Below are positions 5,491 to 13,037 of a stretch of DNA of 14,355 nt, one piece after another. Location: NCBI GenBank assembly GCA_002331335.1, contig DCZO01000009.1:29553-43907 (forward strand). The letters run 5' to 3'. The stretch comes from Nitrospira sp. UBA2082 (GTDB taxonomy: Bacteria > Nitrospirota > Nitrospiria > Nitrospirales > Nitrospiraceae). The notes beneath the pieces were generated by a model. It ran no database searches and was not told the origin of the DNA. It saw only the letters and a program-made list of their open reading frames with translations. Every line of letters begins with the position of its first letter. Position 1 is the first letter of the stretch. The translations under genes were made by a program, and so were the position numbers.

Positions 5491-5979
5491 ATGATACAGA
5501 AAACGATCAACAATGACTCACGGACAACTCTCAAAGGCTCCATCATCGCCGCACTGGCTCTGGCCGTGGTCGGACCAAGCTACTCGGCCGAGCTCCCGGC
5601 TACCCTCTCCGGGAAAGCCTCAGATGCCTTGGTCACACTCGCCACCACGGGCAATCCCGAGCCCTTGCATGCGGAGCTGGGCGGCACGGTGATTTCTTCG
5701 GAAGATCTACAGAGGAAAGCGAATGCCTCGATGAGGTTGCAGAATACCGAACATCTGGCGCCGAAGGCCCTCGTGACCCCGACTGGTGAGACCTACGCCA
5801 TGGTCGCGCCAATCATTACAAAAGACAACTTCATTCTGGCCGATAGACAGGGGAATGTCCTCCGGATAGACGTCGGCGATTCTGAAGGCCATCGCATGCC
5901 CTTCGTGGTGGAGACCATCGTGGCCGATGGCGGAACGCCCTGGTACGTGGAGTTCTGGCGGTGGATCACCTTCCAATAA
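5491..5979 (+). CDS. Small secreted protein of unknown function
   Basis: A 162-residue protein with an N-terminal signal: a basic, polar n-region (TTLK), a hydrophobic core (IIAALALAVVG, residues 18-28) and a likely cleavage site after SYSA (residue 33). The mature part has no Cys and ends in an aromatic-rich tail, PWYVEFWRWITFQ. No family is recognised. The start at ATG 5491 is well supported by AAGGAG at 5478-5483. The next gene, a lipoprotein, begins 54 bases after the stop on the same strand, so the two are probably an operon and may act together in the periplasm or at the outer membrane. Confidence 0.75.
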   Translation: MIQKTINNDSRTTLKGSIIAALALAVVGPSYSAELPATLSGKASDALVTLATTGNPEPLHAELGGTVISSEDLQRKANASMRLQNTEHLAPKALVTPTGETYAMVAPIITKDNFILADRQGNVLRIDVGDSEGHRMPFVVETIVADGGTPWYVEFWRWITFQ

Positions 5980-6033
5980 CGATTCAATCCTTTCAAGCCC
6001 GGATGCACTGGCCGCTGTAAAGGAGTGACTGAC

Positions 6034-7608
6034 ATGCGACAACGCCGGCTCTGTCACACGGGTCCCATCATGACAATGTTCAGCCTCATGGTGAGTCTGT
6101 TTGTCCTCAGTGGCTGTGCATCAGGGTCCACCACCATTTCTCCGCCGATCCCGTTTACCCCGGTGCCGGTGGACTTTACCCATGCCTGGGCCAAGGGCAC
6201 CCACCCATTTACTGGAGCAGCCGTGATCGACATCGATGGTGATGGGACGTTCGAAATCTTCGTCGGGGGTGGGGCAGGACAGCGGGATGCATTGCTCAGC
6301 TACCGTGGCGGCCGCCTGGTGAACATCGAACCAGGCACGGGGCTCTCGCAAGAGAGCACCACTTACGGGAGCACGGCTATCGATCTCGATGCCGATGGGG
6401 ATACGGATCTGCTTGTGGCACGGGAAGACGGTGTCTTCCTCTATCTCAATGACAGGGGAAGGTTTCAGGAACGGCGGATACCCGTGGATCTCCCGGTCGA
6501 CTCGGTGCCGTTCCACGTCGCCGTCGCGGATATCGACCACGACGGCGACGGCGATCTGTACATCAGCGTCTTCGTCAATGCAAAGAACTTTCGCAGCGCG
6601 ACCTTCAATGATCCAACCCATGCCAAGCCGAATCGCATGCTCTTAAACAACGGCGACCTCACCTTTACAGATATCACTGTCTCATCCGGTACCGCCAGCA
6701 AACAGAATACCTTTCTTTCCGTGTTTGTAGATTTGGACTCCGACGGCTGGCAAGACCTGGTTGTGTCCCAGAATACCGGCGCAGTGGAGTTCTTTCGTAA
6801 CATGAAGGACCGGACGTTTCAGCCAGTCACTGTCAGCTCGATCTTCGGGTTTTGGATGGGATTGGCTGTCGGCGATATCGATCGCGACGGCGACCAAGAT
6901 CTGCTTTTCACCAACGTGGGACGATCGATTCCGCTCTTCTTGACCACAGGTGATCTCCACAAAGACCAACGCCACACGCACGACTGGATGCTCCTGCGCA
7001 ATGATGGAAACTTCCACTTTACCGATGTCACCAACGCCTATGGCCTCTCGGGTGAAGGATTCGCCTGGGGCGCCGTGTTTGAGGATCTCAACCTCGATGG
7101 TCAGCTGGACCTCTTGGTAGCACAGAATTATATCAAGTGGCCGGTCCACAGATTTCTGAAGCTCTCGGGACGCACCTATCTGCACTCGACCGAGTCTGGC
7201 ACACCGGTCTTTCACCATACCCCGGCTCTCGGCCTGGAGAATCCCTACTTCGGCCAATCGCCGGTGATCGTCGATCTGGATGGCGACGGCAAACAAGATC
7301 TCCTGTGGCTCAATATCGACGGTCCGGCGCGGGCATTCCTGAATACCACTCGAGCCAACTACGTGACAATGACGGTCCCCGACACAGTCGCGGCAATCGG
7401 CACCAACATCACGATCGAAACCGACAAGGGGAAGAGTGAAACTCGCGCGATAGTTGGCCCGGCTGGGATGTTGACGGATCAAACACCGGAACTCAGCTTC
7501 GGGTTGGGTGATTGCGAGCAGGTGGTGCGCGTGGTGGTTCAACGCCCCAATGGACAGACCGAGGTTATCACATCCCCACCAATCAACCGCAAAATCCGTC
7601 TCCGGTGA
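6034..7608 (+). CDS. VCBS/FG-GAP repeat lipoprotein with ASPIC/UnbV domain
   Basis: A 524-residue exported lipoprotein. The signal sequence ends in the lipobox VLSGC, with Cys28 as the lipidated residue. The body carries seven calcium-binding loops of the form DxDxDGxxD, starting near residues 66, 117, 166, 233, 281, 351 and 414, for example DIDHDGDGD and DLDGDGKQD. This implies a seven-bladed beta-propeller of the FG-GAP/VCBS type. The C-terminus (about 450-515) resembles the ASPIC/UnbV domain: a GTNITIETDKGK strand, then ELSFGLGD and VVVQRPNGQTE. Such proteins are surface or periplasmic and usually of unknown ligand. A GTG at 6025 lies inside the SD (AAAGGAG, 6019-6025), which itself is well spaced for ATG 6034, so I use 6034. 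It follows the small secreted protein. Confidence 0.9.
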   Translation: MRQRRLCHTGPIMTMFSLMVSLFVLSGCASGSTTISPPIPFTPVPVDFTHAWAKGTHPFTGAAVIDIDGDGTFEIFVGGGAGQRDALLSYRGGRLVNIEPGTGLSQESTTYGSTAIDLDADGDTDLLVAREDGVFLYLNDRGRFQERRIPVDLPVDSVPFHVAVADIDHDGDGDLYISVFVNAKNFRSATFNDPTHAKPNRMLLNNGDLTFTDITVSSGTASKQNTFLSVFVDLDSDGWQDLVVSQNTGAVEFFRNMKDRTFQPVTVSSIFGFWMGLAVGDIDRDGDQDLLFTNVGRSIPLFLTTGDLHKDQRHTHDWMLLRNDGNFHFTDVTNAYGLSGEGFAWGAVFEDLNLDGQLDLLVAQNYIKWPVHRFLKLSGRTYLHSTESGTPVFHHTPALGLENPYFGQSPVIVDLDGDGKQDLLWLNIDGPARAFLNTTRANYVTMTVPDTVAAIGTNITIETDKGKSETRAIVGPAGMLTDQTPELSFGLGDCEQVVRVVVQRPNGQTEVITSPPINRKIRLR

Positions 7609-7654
7609 GTATCCCGCCAATGGGGACGCCTTGCGCGGGACCTTCTTACGTAAC

Positions 7655-7691
7655 GAGGCATGGAACCAGACAAACGGGGGTTCCGTACCTC
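7655..7691. promoter_or_regulatory. Strong imperfect hairpin between lipoprotein and globin genes
   Basis: GAGGCATGGAACC (7655-7667) pairs with GGTTCCGTACCTC (7679-7691): 13 positions with one mismatch and one G-T wobble, closing an 11-base loop. It lies 47 bases past the lipoprotein stop. There is no T-run, so it could be a 3'-end stabilising or processing structure, a factor-dependent stop, or a leader element of the globin gene. Confidence 0.55.
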
Positions 7692-7767
7692 TGCACTACG
7701 TCAATCGTTCTCTACCCCTCCCTGTGCCGATCGCGCGTGGCGCAATCATAGACTCACCACTGCCAGA

Positions 7768-7804
7768 GGTTGAAAAGAAAAACCCCGCAAGGGTATCTTC
7801 AACC
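7768..7804. promoter_or_regulatory. Nested inverted repeat upstream of the globin gene
   Basis: An outer exact repeat GGTTGAA (7768-7774) / TTCAACC (7798-7804) encloses an inner ACCC (7782-7785) / GGGT (7791-7794) with an A-rich side. Read on the minus strand, the inner stem is followed by a T-rich run (TTTTTCTTTT), which is terminator-like, but no minus-strand gene ends here. It lies about 45 bases before the globin ATG and could be an operator or RNA control element. The remainder of 7609-7849 shows no gene. Confidence 0.4.
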
Positions 7805-7849
7805 CATCGAACCTTGTCGACTTCTCTGCACACATCTTCAAGGACTCAC

Positions 7850-8269
7850 ATGACGGGCAATGAACAGGAAGAAAGCGTCGAGATCACCCCCTACGAAGCA
7901 GCCGGTGGACTCAACGGCATCACCAAATTGGTGGATGAGTTTTACCTCAATATGGATACGTTGCCGGAAGCCAAGGTCATCCGAGAGATGCACCCGCCTG
8001 ATCTCGCTGAGTCACGCAGGAAGTTGACGTACTTCCTCTGCGGCTGGCTGGGAGGCCCACGGCTGTTTCAGCAGCACTATGGACCGATCAGCATTCCCGG
8101 CGCGCACAAACGGTTCCCAATTGGGTACGACGAACGCGATGCCTGGCTGCTGTGCATGCAGCGAGCCCTGGCCGTCCAACCGTTCAGCGCCGAATTGAAG
8201 GACTACCTCTTGGCCGCCCTCAGCGTTCCGGCGGAACGAGTCCGGCAAGTGAACGCGGGGGAAATCTGA
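7850..8269 (+). CDS. Group II truncated hemoglobin
   Basis: A 139-residue 2/2 globin of the TrHb2 class, a cytoplasmic haem protein that usually handles oxygen, nitric oxide or other small reactive ligands. Supporting features are the B-helix FYLNM with Tyr32 at the expected B10 position, the proximal His86 in AHKRFPIG, and the G-helix DAWLLCMQRAL with Trp99 at the conserved G8 position. The frame is open upstream to 7508, inside the preceding gene, but homology starts only after ATG 7850, which has AAGGA at 7840-7844. The 241-base gap with two hairpins suggests its own control rather than simple readthrough from the lipoprotein gene. The exact ligand role cannot be read from the sequence. 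Confidence 0.9.
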   Translation: MTGNEQEESVEITPYEAAGGLNGITKLVDEFYLNMDTLPEAKVIREMHPPDLAESRRKLTYFLCGWLGGPRLFQQHYGPISIPGAHKRFPIGYDERDAWLLCMQRALAVQPFSAELKDYLLAALSVPAERVRQVNAGEI

Positions 8270-8340
8270 TCGTCGTGTAAGCCGATACGTAACGACCCAC
8301 AATGAGAATACGGAGGGTGGCCCCGGGCTCAAGTGTCCGC

Positions 8341-8823
8341 TCAGCGCTCCGGATTTCTCGCTGCGGTCACCGCTGAGGCGAACTTCAAAAGGCTGGCGCG
8401 CTCTTCGTCATCCAGGGCCAGCAGCAGATGCGCCTCTTCGCCATGCATCAGACGCAGGCTGAGGAACGGTTCCTCGCGCCGCTTTTCCCGGTTGTCCCAC
8501 ATCGCATCGATCAGCTGCACCTTGTCCAACTGGCCGACCGACACAACATCGTACCGGAAATAGGAATCGCCGATCACGATGTCGAACACGACGTTGCCCG
8601 CCGTCAGCAACACCAGATTCAACCGCCCTTGATCCTCATAGCCTTCCGGCAAGAATTTATTCACGTGGCAGAGTGCGACCTTTCGATCGCCCAGCGCCGC
8701 GCGGATGTTGGCCTTCAACGCCGAGTAATCAATCTGCAACGCCTTTTCATCAGGCCCCGTGGCAGCCACCGCCGCGGCTTCGACTTTCGAGAACACGTCA
8801 TCAACTGACATCAATCCTGGCAT
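8341..8823 (-). CDS. Conserved hypothetical protein
   Basis: A 160-residue soluble protein without signal or membrane segments. It opens with a mixed helical region (VDDVFSKVEAAAVAA), has a central hydrophobic strand pair (LNLVLLTAGNVVFDIVIGD, about 84-102), and closes with a Glu/Leu-rich helix (HLLLALDDEERASLLKFASA). I recognise no family. The ATG at 8821-8823 has GAGGG just upstream in its own sense, although the spacing is short; an in-frame ATG at 8811 is an alternative start. It lies downstream of the PhoD-like gene on the same strand with 94 bases between, and converges on the globin gene. Confidence 0.75.
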   Translation of the reverse strand: MPGLMSVDDVFSKVEAAAVAATGPDEKALQIDYSALKANIRAALGDRKVALCHVNKFLPEGYEDQGRLNLVLLTAGNVVFDIVIGDSYFRYDVVSVGQLDKVQLIDAMWDNREKRREEPFLSLRLMHGEEAHLLLALDDEERASLLKFASAVTAARNPER

Positions 8824-8917
8824 ACCCTCTTTCTCCCTCCATGAATATGGCGCAAACTCCCGTACCGTAACCGGGCCCCGGCAAGGATTGCAAGGGGTTG
8901 ACGGGAGGACCTGCGAG

Positions 8918-10387
8918 TTACCGGGCTGTCATGCGGTGGGCAAATCGTGTCGCGCCGGTCTCGTCCACGACCATCACCTCTAATGAGGTCTTTGTGATTC
9001 GGATCAGGCCGAAATTCTGATACCCACCCTCGTTAACCAGCCGCGTGGGATGCAAGGTATCACTGGCAGGGGTTTGCCGACCGGGTCTCGCAGAGAGCGG
9101 CCCTGCGACAAACTCATGGAAGTCGATTGTGCCGTCTCGGTTCGGGTCGTACGCGTTGGCTTGCACGTAATGCACGTCGCCGCCTAAGAACACCACGTTC
9201 TTCATGCACCGCTGGACAATCGCGTCAACCAGCACCTGCCGCTCCCGTTCAAATCCCGGGGCATTGGGTCCGGAAGCCCATCCATCGCTATAGCCCGCCC
9301 CCCCTTTCGGAACCGATAGCGGAACCGACGTCGCAATCACTTTCCAGGTCGCCGTTGAATTACCGAGTCCATCGAGCAGCCACTTCAATTGTGCGGCCCC
9401 CAGCATGGTCTTGACCGGACCATCCAGGTCGGTATCAGGGCTTCGATATTGCCGGGTGTCCAGAATGAACAATTCGAGATCCGCTCCATACCGGACGGAG
9501 CGATACAACCGATGCGGCTCGTCCGCATGCGTCGAGATCGGCCAGTACTCCCGCAAAGCCTGGCGGCCGGCCGGCATCCGTGGGTCGAACGGTCCTGAAA
9601 AATCGTTCCGCACTTCATGGTCATCCCATGTCACATACACCGGAACGCTTTCCAGAAAGCGGCGCAGCGCAGCGGCACCTCGCTGGTATCGATGCCTCGC
9701 GCGATACTCATCGAGCGTCGTTGCCACGAAGTCCGCGCCCGGTTCGTTCGGCGGCGCGGGGCAGGAATCGTCGCTGTAGATCGTATCGCCCAGAAATAAG
9801 AAGAAGTCGAGATTCTGTCGCTGCATCACATCGAAAATCGGATACCCATCAGGCCCCTGCCGGCACCGGCCTTGGCCTCCAAGATCGGCGCTCCAGGCAA
9901 ACGTGACAGGTGCCGAGGTGCCGGCTTCCGGCAACGTCCTCCATTCGCCCCTCGCCGCGAGTTTCGGTTTACCTGAATGTGGAGAGTCTCCGCCACGCGC
10001 GATCAACACGTGGTAGCGGTAACGGGTTGCAGGAGTCAATCCAGTGAGGGGTATGGACAGGGTATAATCCGTGTCTGCCGTCGCCGCCAGTTCCACCGTT
10101 CTCGGCACCGGCGCCATCGCGGTCGCCAGCTTCGATGCCATGTCCCACATAGCGGGCGTTGCCCACTCCACCTGCACGGTCGCCGGCCCGTCGGTCCGTA
10201 CCCAGAGCAAGGCACTGGTCGCACTGACATCACCCACCCCAATGCCTTGAGGCAACAGGTCCGTGGCTAAGACAACCGCGTTTCCAAAGGGGCTGTTTGG
10301 AGGAAGCCCTTCACGCGACGGCGAGACGCAACTGATGTGACCAACCGCCAGCAGGCAGACAGGCAGCAGAAACCACACGCGATGCAT
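8918..10387 (-). CDS. PhoD-like alkaline phosphatase/phosphodiesterase, lipoprotein
   Basis: A 489-residue exported metallophosphatase of the PhoD family, which releases phosphate from phosphodiesters or monoesters outside the cytoplasm. The N-terminus is a lipoprotein signal, hydrophobic FLLPVCLLAV then GHISC with Cys20. An N-terminal Ig-like domain (VGDVSATSALLWVR) is followed by the metal-site motifs SADLGG (Asp168), FLGDTIYSDD (Asp201, Tyr204), TWDDHEVRND (Asp255-256, His257) and FLGGDVHY (Asp404, His406). Soon after comes DPNRDGTIDFHE (414-425), a canonical EF-hand loop pattern. I chose ATG 10387 because AGGA lies about 11 bases upstream and the signal then begins properly; ATG 10414 is the longer alternative. 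It is divergent from a small gene at 10519. Confidence 0.9.
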   Translation of the reverse strand: MHRVWFLLPVCLLAVGHISCVSPSREGLPPNSPFGNAVVLATDLLPQGIGVGDVSATSALLWVRTDGPATVQVEWATPAMWDMASKLATAMAPVPRTVELAATADTDYTLSIPLTGLTPATRYRYHVLIARGGDSPHSGKPKLAARGEWRTLPEAGTSAPVTFAWSADLGGQGRCRQGPDGYPIFDVMQRQNLDFFLFLGDTIYSDDSCPAPPNEPGADFVATTLDEYRARHRYQRGAAALRRFLESVPVYVTWDDHEVRNDFSGPFDPRMPAGRQALREYWPISTHADEPHRLYRSVRYGADLELFILDTRQYRSPDTDLDGPVKTMLGAAQLKWLLDGLGNSTATWKVIATSVPLSVPKGGAGYSDGWASGPNAPGFERERQVLVDAIVQRCMKNVVFLGGDVHYVQANAYDPNRDGTIDFHEFVAGPLSARPGRQTPASDTLHPTRLVNEGGYQNFGLIRITKTSLEVMVVDETGATRFAHRMTAR

Positions 10388-10463
10388 GGGAACACGTCCT
10401 ATCGTATTGAGCATAAGAGGTCAAGCGCAATGCCGGTTTGAGGAGGTTGCAGTCGGAGAGGCC

Positions 10464-10492
10464 TTGAAAATCCCGAAAGCCGACCGCATACT
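10464..10492 (+). promoter_or_regulatory. Probable sigma-70 type promoter of the small Cys/His protein
   Basis: TTGAAA at 10464-10469 and CATACT at 10487-10492 are 17 bases apart (5/6 and 4/6 matches to consensus). This gives a start of transcription near 10499, about 20 bases before the ATG. It lies in the 131-base divergent region shared with the PhoD-like gene. On the other strand only a weak TTGACC (near 10429) can be proposed for the PhoD-like gene. Confidence 0.5.
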
Positions 10493-10518
10493 GAGCACCA
10501 TTCAACGAGGATCGCGCA

Positions 10519-10758
10519 ATGCACGACTCCATCTGCTGTATTCCTGATTGCAAAGCCAAACCCTATGCCCCAGCCGGCACCCGCTCGGTTTGCAAAGATC
10601 ACTTCCTCAACTTTCTGACCTGGCGCCGCCGCCGAGGCCCGCAGATGTTTCACAAATATGCGGCGATGACGATGACAGAACGCGACACCATCGCCGCCGA
10701 GTGGATCAAGACCATCCGCATGGACGAAGTGCCGGCCGCCACAAAGTCACACCCGTAA
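10519..10758 (+). CDS. Small Cys/His-rich (putative zinc-binding) protein
   Basis: A 79-residue basic protein with clustered cysteines near the N-terminus (Cys6, Cys7, Cys11) and a later CxxH (Cys25, His28), giving a plausible four-ligand zinc site. The RRRRGP stretch (36-41) is strongly basic and could contact nucleic acid. No family name is offered. The ATG is preceded by GAGG with suitable spacing, and a good promoter lies just upstream. It is a single-gene transcript between two minus-strand genes; its stop is only five bases from the end of the convergent cobalamin-binding protein gene. Function unknown. Confidence 0.7.
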   Translation: MHDSICCIPDCKAKPYAPAGTRSVCKDHFLNFLTWRRRRGPQMFHKYAAMTMTERDTIAAEWIKTIRMDEVPAATKSHP

Positions 10759-10763
10759 GCTGA

Positions 10764-11687
10764 TCAAGCTCCGTTCAATTCCGACACCCGATGGAGCGCG
10801 GACAAGCCGTTCGGCAAGGGATGCATTGTCGGGTAGAGCGCATGGGCTAAAAGTTCAAGGCTGTCGACAAGGCGGGGACCGGGCCGATTGAAATACTGCG
10901 ACCCATCCGCCACGTACACCCGATCGGCTCGAACAGCTGGCAATGTATCCCACCCGGCAACCGACTGAAGCCCCGCCAAATCTTGCCGCGTCCGTTCCAC
11001 GGTAAACCCGCAACAGGCAATGACGATAACCTCCGGCTGCCACTCATATACCTCTTCCCAACGAAGCCGCCTCGATGGCTGCCCTTCTTTGCCGAGTCCC
11101 TCAATACCGCCGGCAATCCGAACCAGTTCCGGATTCCAATGGCCGCTTGAAAACGGCGGATCAAGCCATTCTAAGAACGTAACGCGGGGTCGTTCGGATA
11201 CTCCAACCGACCGCATTGCCACCGTCTCAACTCGGTCTCGCAAATGTCGAATGATGCCATCGGCGGAAACGCCGACAGCAGAAGCCACTTGCCGAATCGC
11301 CTCGAACAGGCCGTCCAATGACTGCGGTTCAAGATTGACGATGCGCGGCCTGCCTGGCAACTGCGCCAGAGCCGCCTGCACATCGTTCGGCGATACCGCA
11401 CAGACATCGCACAGCGACTGCGTGACGATCACATCGGGCCGTAATTCTTTGAAAAGCGGCAGATCGAGCTGATACAGCGCCTTCGTTGTTTTGAGCTGTT
11501 CGCTCACCAACTGGTCGATCTCGCCGCTGGCGGCATCAGTCGGTATGAGGGTGCGCGTGACTTTGGGCAGCCGTTGTACCTTCGGCGGGTAATCGCATTC
11601 GTGCGAGACGCCGACGAGTTGATCGTCAAGGCCCAAGGCACACACAATTTCCGTCGCACTCGGCAATAGCGACACGATTCTCATCAT
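10764..11687 (-). CDS. BtuF-like cobalamin-binding protein without export signal
   Basis: A 307-residue protein of the helical-backbone metal/cobalamin-binding superfamily (periplasmic-binding-protein type III, BtuF-like). The opening RIVSLLPSATEIVCALGL is the typical first strand and helix, followed by VGVSHECDYP (26-35) and SLCDVCAVSP (about 91-100), with RPDVIVTQ before it and WQPEVIVIACCGF in the second lobe. BtuF of E. coli is periplasmic, but here the fold begins at residue 2-3, leaving no room for a signal peptide. It should stay in the cytoplasm and is not an ordinary uptake receptor. No permease or ATPase is nearby. ATG 11687 and 11684 both fit GAGGAG just upstream. The GNAT gene is 33 bases upstream on the same strand, so they may be cotranscribed. 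Confidence 0.85.
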   Translation of the reverse strand: MMRIVSLLPSATEIVCALGLDDQLVGVSHECDYPPKVQRLPKVTRTLIPTDAASGEIDQLVSEQLKTTKALYQLDLPLFKELRPDVIVTQSLCDVCAVSPNDVQAALAQLPGRPRIVNLEPQSLDGLFEAIRQVASAVGVSADGIIRHLRDRVETVAMRSVGVSERPRVTFLEWLDPPFSSGHWNPELVRIAGGIEGLGKEGQPSRRLRWEEVYEWQPEVIVIACCGFTVERTRQDLAGLQSVAGWDTLPAVRADRVYVADGSQYFNRPGPRLVDSLELLAHALYPTMHPLPNGLSALHRVSELNGA

Positions 11688-11720
11688 AAACTCCTCTGAC
11701 CCGCATTCTTCATGCAGGCC

Positions 11721-12185
11721 TCAGGTCCGCTCGCCCACGAGTGGAAAATCATACACATAAAACTCATCGTCTCGCCTCCAGCCCAATTTCTCGTACAGCC
11801 TCCGAGCCGGATCATTCGTAATCGCCGTCGCGAGTTCAAGGCGCACCGCGCCTGCAGCCTGAGCCGTCTCCACAGCTGACTTTAGAAGTTCCACGCCGAC
11901 CCCTCGGCGGCGAGCAGCAGGGGTAACAAACAGATCGTGGAGAATAGAGATCGGTGCGGCAAGGATCGATGAAAAAGTGGGGAACAACTGAACAAATCCG
12001 ATGGCCGTTTTGTCATGATCTTCCGCGATCAAGACGATCGATTCACTGCGAGCCAAGCGATCGTGCAAGAATTGTCGAGCAATTGCCAGGTCGGACGGCT
12101 GTCTATAGAACTGGCGATAGGCATCAAAGAGCGGCACAAGCCGATCGAGATCAGCAAGCGTTGCACGACGCACGCAGTGGCTCAT
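11721..12185 (-). CDS. GNAT family N-acetyltransferase
   Basis: A 154-residue acetyl-CoA dependent acetyltransferase of the GNAT fold. The acetyl-CoA binding motif is LHDLFVTPAARRRGVGVELL, with the pyrophosphate loop RRRGVG at residues 92-97. The C-terminal motif B is NDPARRLYEKLGW (124-136). The N-terminus VRRATLADLDRLVPLF is typical. The substrate cannot be inferred. Its ATG has AAAGG upstream in its own sense. It is 33 bases upstream of the cobalamin-binding protein gene and probably forms an operon with it. Confidence 0.9.
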   Translation of the reverse strand: MSHCVRRATLADLDRLVPLFDAYRQFYRQPSDLAIARQFLHDRLARSESIVLIAEDHDKTAIGFVQLFPTFSSILAAPISILHDLFVTPAARRRGVGVELLKSAVETAQAAGAVRLELATAITNDPARRLYEKLGWRRDDEFYVYDFPLVGERT

Positions 12186-12299
12186 AACCGGCCTTTACGA
12201 AGCTCATTGCGCCATTAGTGAGATCAGCGCGATTCTCGACAAGAATGCCTCCCCCTGCGCGCATGCATCGAGCAGGCCTTTTCTTCCCCTCCCAATACA

Positions 12300-12400
12300 T
12301 ATGGGATGGGACGGCTCCTCTCTCCACTGCGCGCGTCGATCGAGGCCCTTCTTAGGGCGCGCGATCCGCGAGCACAGAGAGAGGACCGTCTCATCCCATA
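12300..12400. repeat. ~100-bp imperfect palindrome (possible MITE or REP-like element)
   Basis: The outer arms ATGGGATGGGACGG (12301-12314) and, reverse-complemented, ATGGGATGAGACGG (12399-12386) match at 13 of 14 positions. Next come matching CCTCTCTC blocks, then CG-rich arms (12327-12342 with 12355-12370), and a central perfect hairpin GCCCT-TCTT-AGGGC (about 12344-12357). The stop codon of the NTF2-like gene falls inside the right arm. No T-run follows in either direction, so an ordinary intrinsic terminator is unlikely. A partial direct copy of the inner part (CTGCGCGC..TG.ATCGAG) is found at 12255-12280. Confidence 0.7.
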
Positions 12401-12783
12401 ACAGCCGACCCATGATGATGAATCAGCAGCCACTCGTCGCCGATGCGCTCATAGAGGTTCGTCGCCAGCACCTTCGCCTGCTGCGGTTCGTCCGACTGCT
12501 GGGCGGTCAGATTCTCGACGCAGATGACCCAGGCAATATCCCCCGCCACCTGCACTATCACATCGGTGAGTTCGAATTTCATAGAGAAGGTATTGTTGAA
12601 GATCAGCACCCAGGAATCGCGAACCGCAGGCCATCCCGACCGAATGGTCCAGCCAGGATGGATGCAAGTGACATGGTCCTGATGTGCCCAGACCTCGTCC
12701 ATTCTGGCAATGTCGAGACTCTCAAACGCGGCGTAGAATCTTCGGTTGGATTCGGTGACTTCCTCGATACGCTGGGTCAACAC
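12391..12783 (-). CDS. NTF2/SnoaL-like (DUF4440-type) protein
   Basis: A ~130-residue single-domain protein of the NTF2-like cone fold, the superfamily of SnoaL cyclases and ketosteroid isomerases as well as many non-enzymatic binders. Typical are the first helix ESNRRFYAAFESLDIARMDEVW, then HVTCIHPGW, the WPAVRDSW segment, and paired C-terminal strands ending in WLLIHHHGSAVMG. The substrate is unknown. The frame is open to a TTG at 12801 with no SD; I prefer the GTG at 12781-12783 because GGGAGG lies six bases upstream in its sense. Its last codons and stop are part of the palindrome at 12300-12400. A possible -10 box, TATGAT, lies at 12811-12816. Confidence 0.82.
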   Translation of the reverse strand: MLTQRIEEVTESNRRFYAAFESLDIARMDEVWAHQDHVTCIHPGWTIRSGWPAVRDSWVLIFNNTFSMKFELTDVIVQVAGDIAWVICVENLTAQQSDEPQQAKVLATNLYERIGDEWLLIHHHGSAVMG

Positions 12784-12810
12784 ATCGGTCCTCCCGGTCA
12801 AGGGAGCGCT

Positions 12811-12816
12811 ATCATA
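12811..12816 (-). promoter_or_regulatory. Possible -10 element of the NTF2-like gene
   Basis: Read on the minus strand, TATGAT (5/6 to consensus) lies 27 bases before the proposed GTG start. No good -35 element is seen at 16-18 bases spacing. The stretch 12817-13037 otherwise holds no gene I can support; a 74-codon plus-strand frame from 12872 runs into the next minus-strand gene and shows no motif or SD. Confidence 0.25.
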
Positions 12817-13037
12817 CTGTAAGCGAACCGGGTTGGGCGAGGAGAATTCTGACGGGTATCAATGAGACGCGATGTACCGGCAGGCTAAGGAACTGGCTGC
12901 TGACGGCGATATTCTGCGCTCTATGCCTGAAGGCTGTCGGGAGACATCCCTCGGTCGGAAACAGGTGCGTGCACACCAGGATCACATGGGGACACAGGCG
13001 CCGTATTGGGATTTCCCGCTGCTCTCCCTAACGTTCT

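Noticed and set aside
6682..7620. 312-codon minus-strand frame opposite the VCBS lipoprotein
   Set aside because: It mirrors the repeated Asp-rich codons of the plus-strand gene; no SD or motif supports it.
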